DNA of 34,485 bases from BM520 sp964594665 (GTDB lineage: Bacteria > Bacteroidota > Bacteroidia > Bacteroidales > BM520): contig CAZQNY010000020.1 in NCBI GenBank assembly GCA_964594665.1, positions 1 through 34,485 on the forward strand. The letters are read 5' to 3'. A model generated the notes under the pieces. The model saw nothing but the letters and a program-made list of their open reading frames with translations. It was not told the origin of the DNA and ran no database searches. This document shows positions 33,645-34,485 of the stretch, one piece after another; position 1 is the first letter of the stretch; every line of letters begins with the position of its first letter. A program made the translations under genes and the position numbers.

Positions 33645-34485
33645 CTACTTTATAAGCTCCAGTCTTACCCGCTCAAACGGATAGGGCGTACAGGAAATAT
33701 AAACTTCCGGATGGAGGTTTATATTTTCTTTTTGAAATGCCTGTACATACACTTCTATCTTCTTTCCAGTATCTTCTTCCCTTAACGGGATGTAATATGT
33801 GTAGTTCTTATTGCTCCGGGCATTCACATACTCCCACGTATTGGAAGGATATGAGGTTGCACGGTCCGGTGCGCCTCTTAGCTCTCCGTCAATAATCGCT
33901 GTGGCATAAGCGCCTTCAACGCCATGCTCGCCTTCTATAGCGATGGCCAGGAATGAACCGGACGGAATTTCATCCAAAACAAATTCTGTTTCCCAGGCTT
34001 TTTGCACCCTCATCTTTTTTGCTGCTGCAAAGAGATTGGATGCCCGCCATTGCTCCCGATCCAGCGCTTTTCCAGTTTTATCCGTTCCGGTTATTTCATT
34101 TATCCTTTGCGGGAAATAGTCGATGCGAATGTAACGTACCTCATCAGGAAACTCCAGTTCACAAGCTGTCCCAGCCATAAAAAGGATGTTTTTCCACTCC
34201 CTCATGTCGGTGCTGTAAGAGGCGTAATATGCCTCATCCTCCAGCAACGGCTGCAGTGCAAACATATCAGGAACATGCAAGGTAATCGTTGGTTTCTCAA
34301 CCACTTCACCCAGATCCAGGCGAAAACAACCACCCTTCACCTTTTGATCCACACCATACCGTACCGATGGCCAGAACCCTGTCTCCATATTCCCGTCAAA
34401 TAGATTCCGATCCCAGATGCCACGGTTGATGAAGGTGGGCTGATTGAGGAATGCATTGATGGCGTTTTTTTGTTGTAGAGACACC
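33645..34485 (-). CDS. C-terminal part of a protein with a discoidin (F5/8 type C)-like domain, cut by the window edge
   Basis: About 280 residues are visible; the N-terminus lies beyond the right edge, so the first Met seen is internal. The visible start (RGIWDRNLFDGNMETGFWPS, then FRLDLGEV, VRYIRIDYFP) looks like an F5/8 type C carbohydrate-binding domain. The last 120 residues are another beta-rich domain (EIPSGSFLAIAIEG, TYYIPLREE). Such domains are common at the ends of secreted glycosidases and other surface proteins of Bacteroidota. The catalytic part cannot be seen, so no function is assigned. Confidence 0.7.
   Translation of the reverse strand, partial: VSLQQKNAINAFLNQPTFINRGIWDRNLFDGNMETGFWPSVRYGVDQKVKGGCFRLDLGEVVEKPTITLHVPDMFALQPLLEDEAYYASYSTDMREWKNILFMAGTACELEFPDEVRYIRIDYFPQRINEITGTDKTGKALDREQWRASNLFAAAKKMRVQKAWETEFVLDEIPSGSFLAIAIEGEHGVEGAYATAIIDGELRGAPDRATSYPSNTWEYVNARSNKNYTYYIPLREEDTGKKIEVYVQAFQKENINLHPEVYISCTPYPFERVRLELIK

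Overview
The window looks like a chromosomal segment of a Bacteroidota bacterium, probably near the Bacteroidales/Marinilabiliales, although the order is only a guess. The pointers are: TTG-N19/20-TAnnTTTG promoters, type IX secretion (T9SS) C-terminal sorting domains, PKD-repeat surface proteins, a GH97 enzyme, a TonB-dependent receptor with an N-terminal CarboxypepD_reg-like domain, a DUF3098 protein, and the gene run ftsX-DUF3098-uppP-truB-queA. There are no rRNA or tRNA genes, CRISPR arrays or insertion sequences. The one clear structured RNA is an FMN riboswitch.

Layout. (1) 1-5.4 kb, + strand: a small secreted-peptide ORF broken by an in-frame TGA, then a GH2 beta-galactosidase and a GH97 alpha-glycosidase. 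(2) 5.5-10.9 kb, + strand: a three-gene signalling cassette made of a hybrid histidine kinase, a receiver-kinase and a sigma-54-dependent regulator. (3) 10.9-14.4 kb, - strand: a leucine-rich-repeat lipoprotein and a large protein with eight PKD repeats and a T9SS tail. (4) 14.5-20.4 kb, - strand: a tightly coupled seven-gene carotenoid operon, crtB-idi-cruF-acyltransferase-glycosyltransferase-TPR-crtI, with a perfect CRP-like palindrome just upstream of crtB. (5) 20.6-24.6 kb, - strand: an ECF sigma factor fused to a membrane-spanning extension, an outer-membrane barrel protein and a second PKD/T9SS protein. (6) 24.8-30.6 kb, - strand: a pRiA4b ORF-3-like protein followed by housekeeping genes (ruvC, ispD, queA, truB, uppP, DUF3098, ftsX). 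(7) 30.7-33.6 kb, + strand: a consensus promoter, an FMN riboswitch, two terminator-like hairpins and a TonB-dependent receptor. (8) The right edge cuts a - strand gene with a discoidin-like domain.

How the parts fit. The carotenoid operon has isoprenoid supply (idi), C40 synthesis (crtB), desaturation (crtI), hydration (cruF), glycosylation and acylation, but no cyclase. It therefore predicts an acylated glycoside of an acyclic 1-hydroxy-carotenoid. PKD/T9SS genes lie on both sides of it. The sigma-factor/barrel/PKD set looks like a self-contained cell-envelope regulatory unit in which sigma factor and membrane anchor are one polypeptide.

The strongest candidates for new biology are the flavin-riboswitch-controlled TonB receptor (a likely outer-membrane flavin importer), the membrane-tethered sigma factor, and the carotenoid operon with its CRP-like operator.
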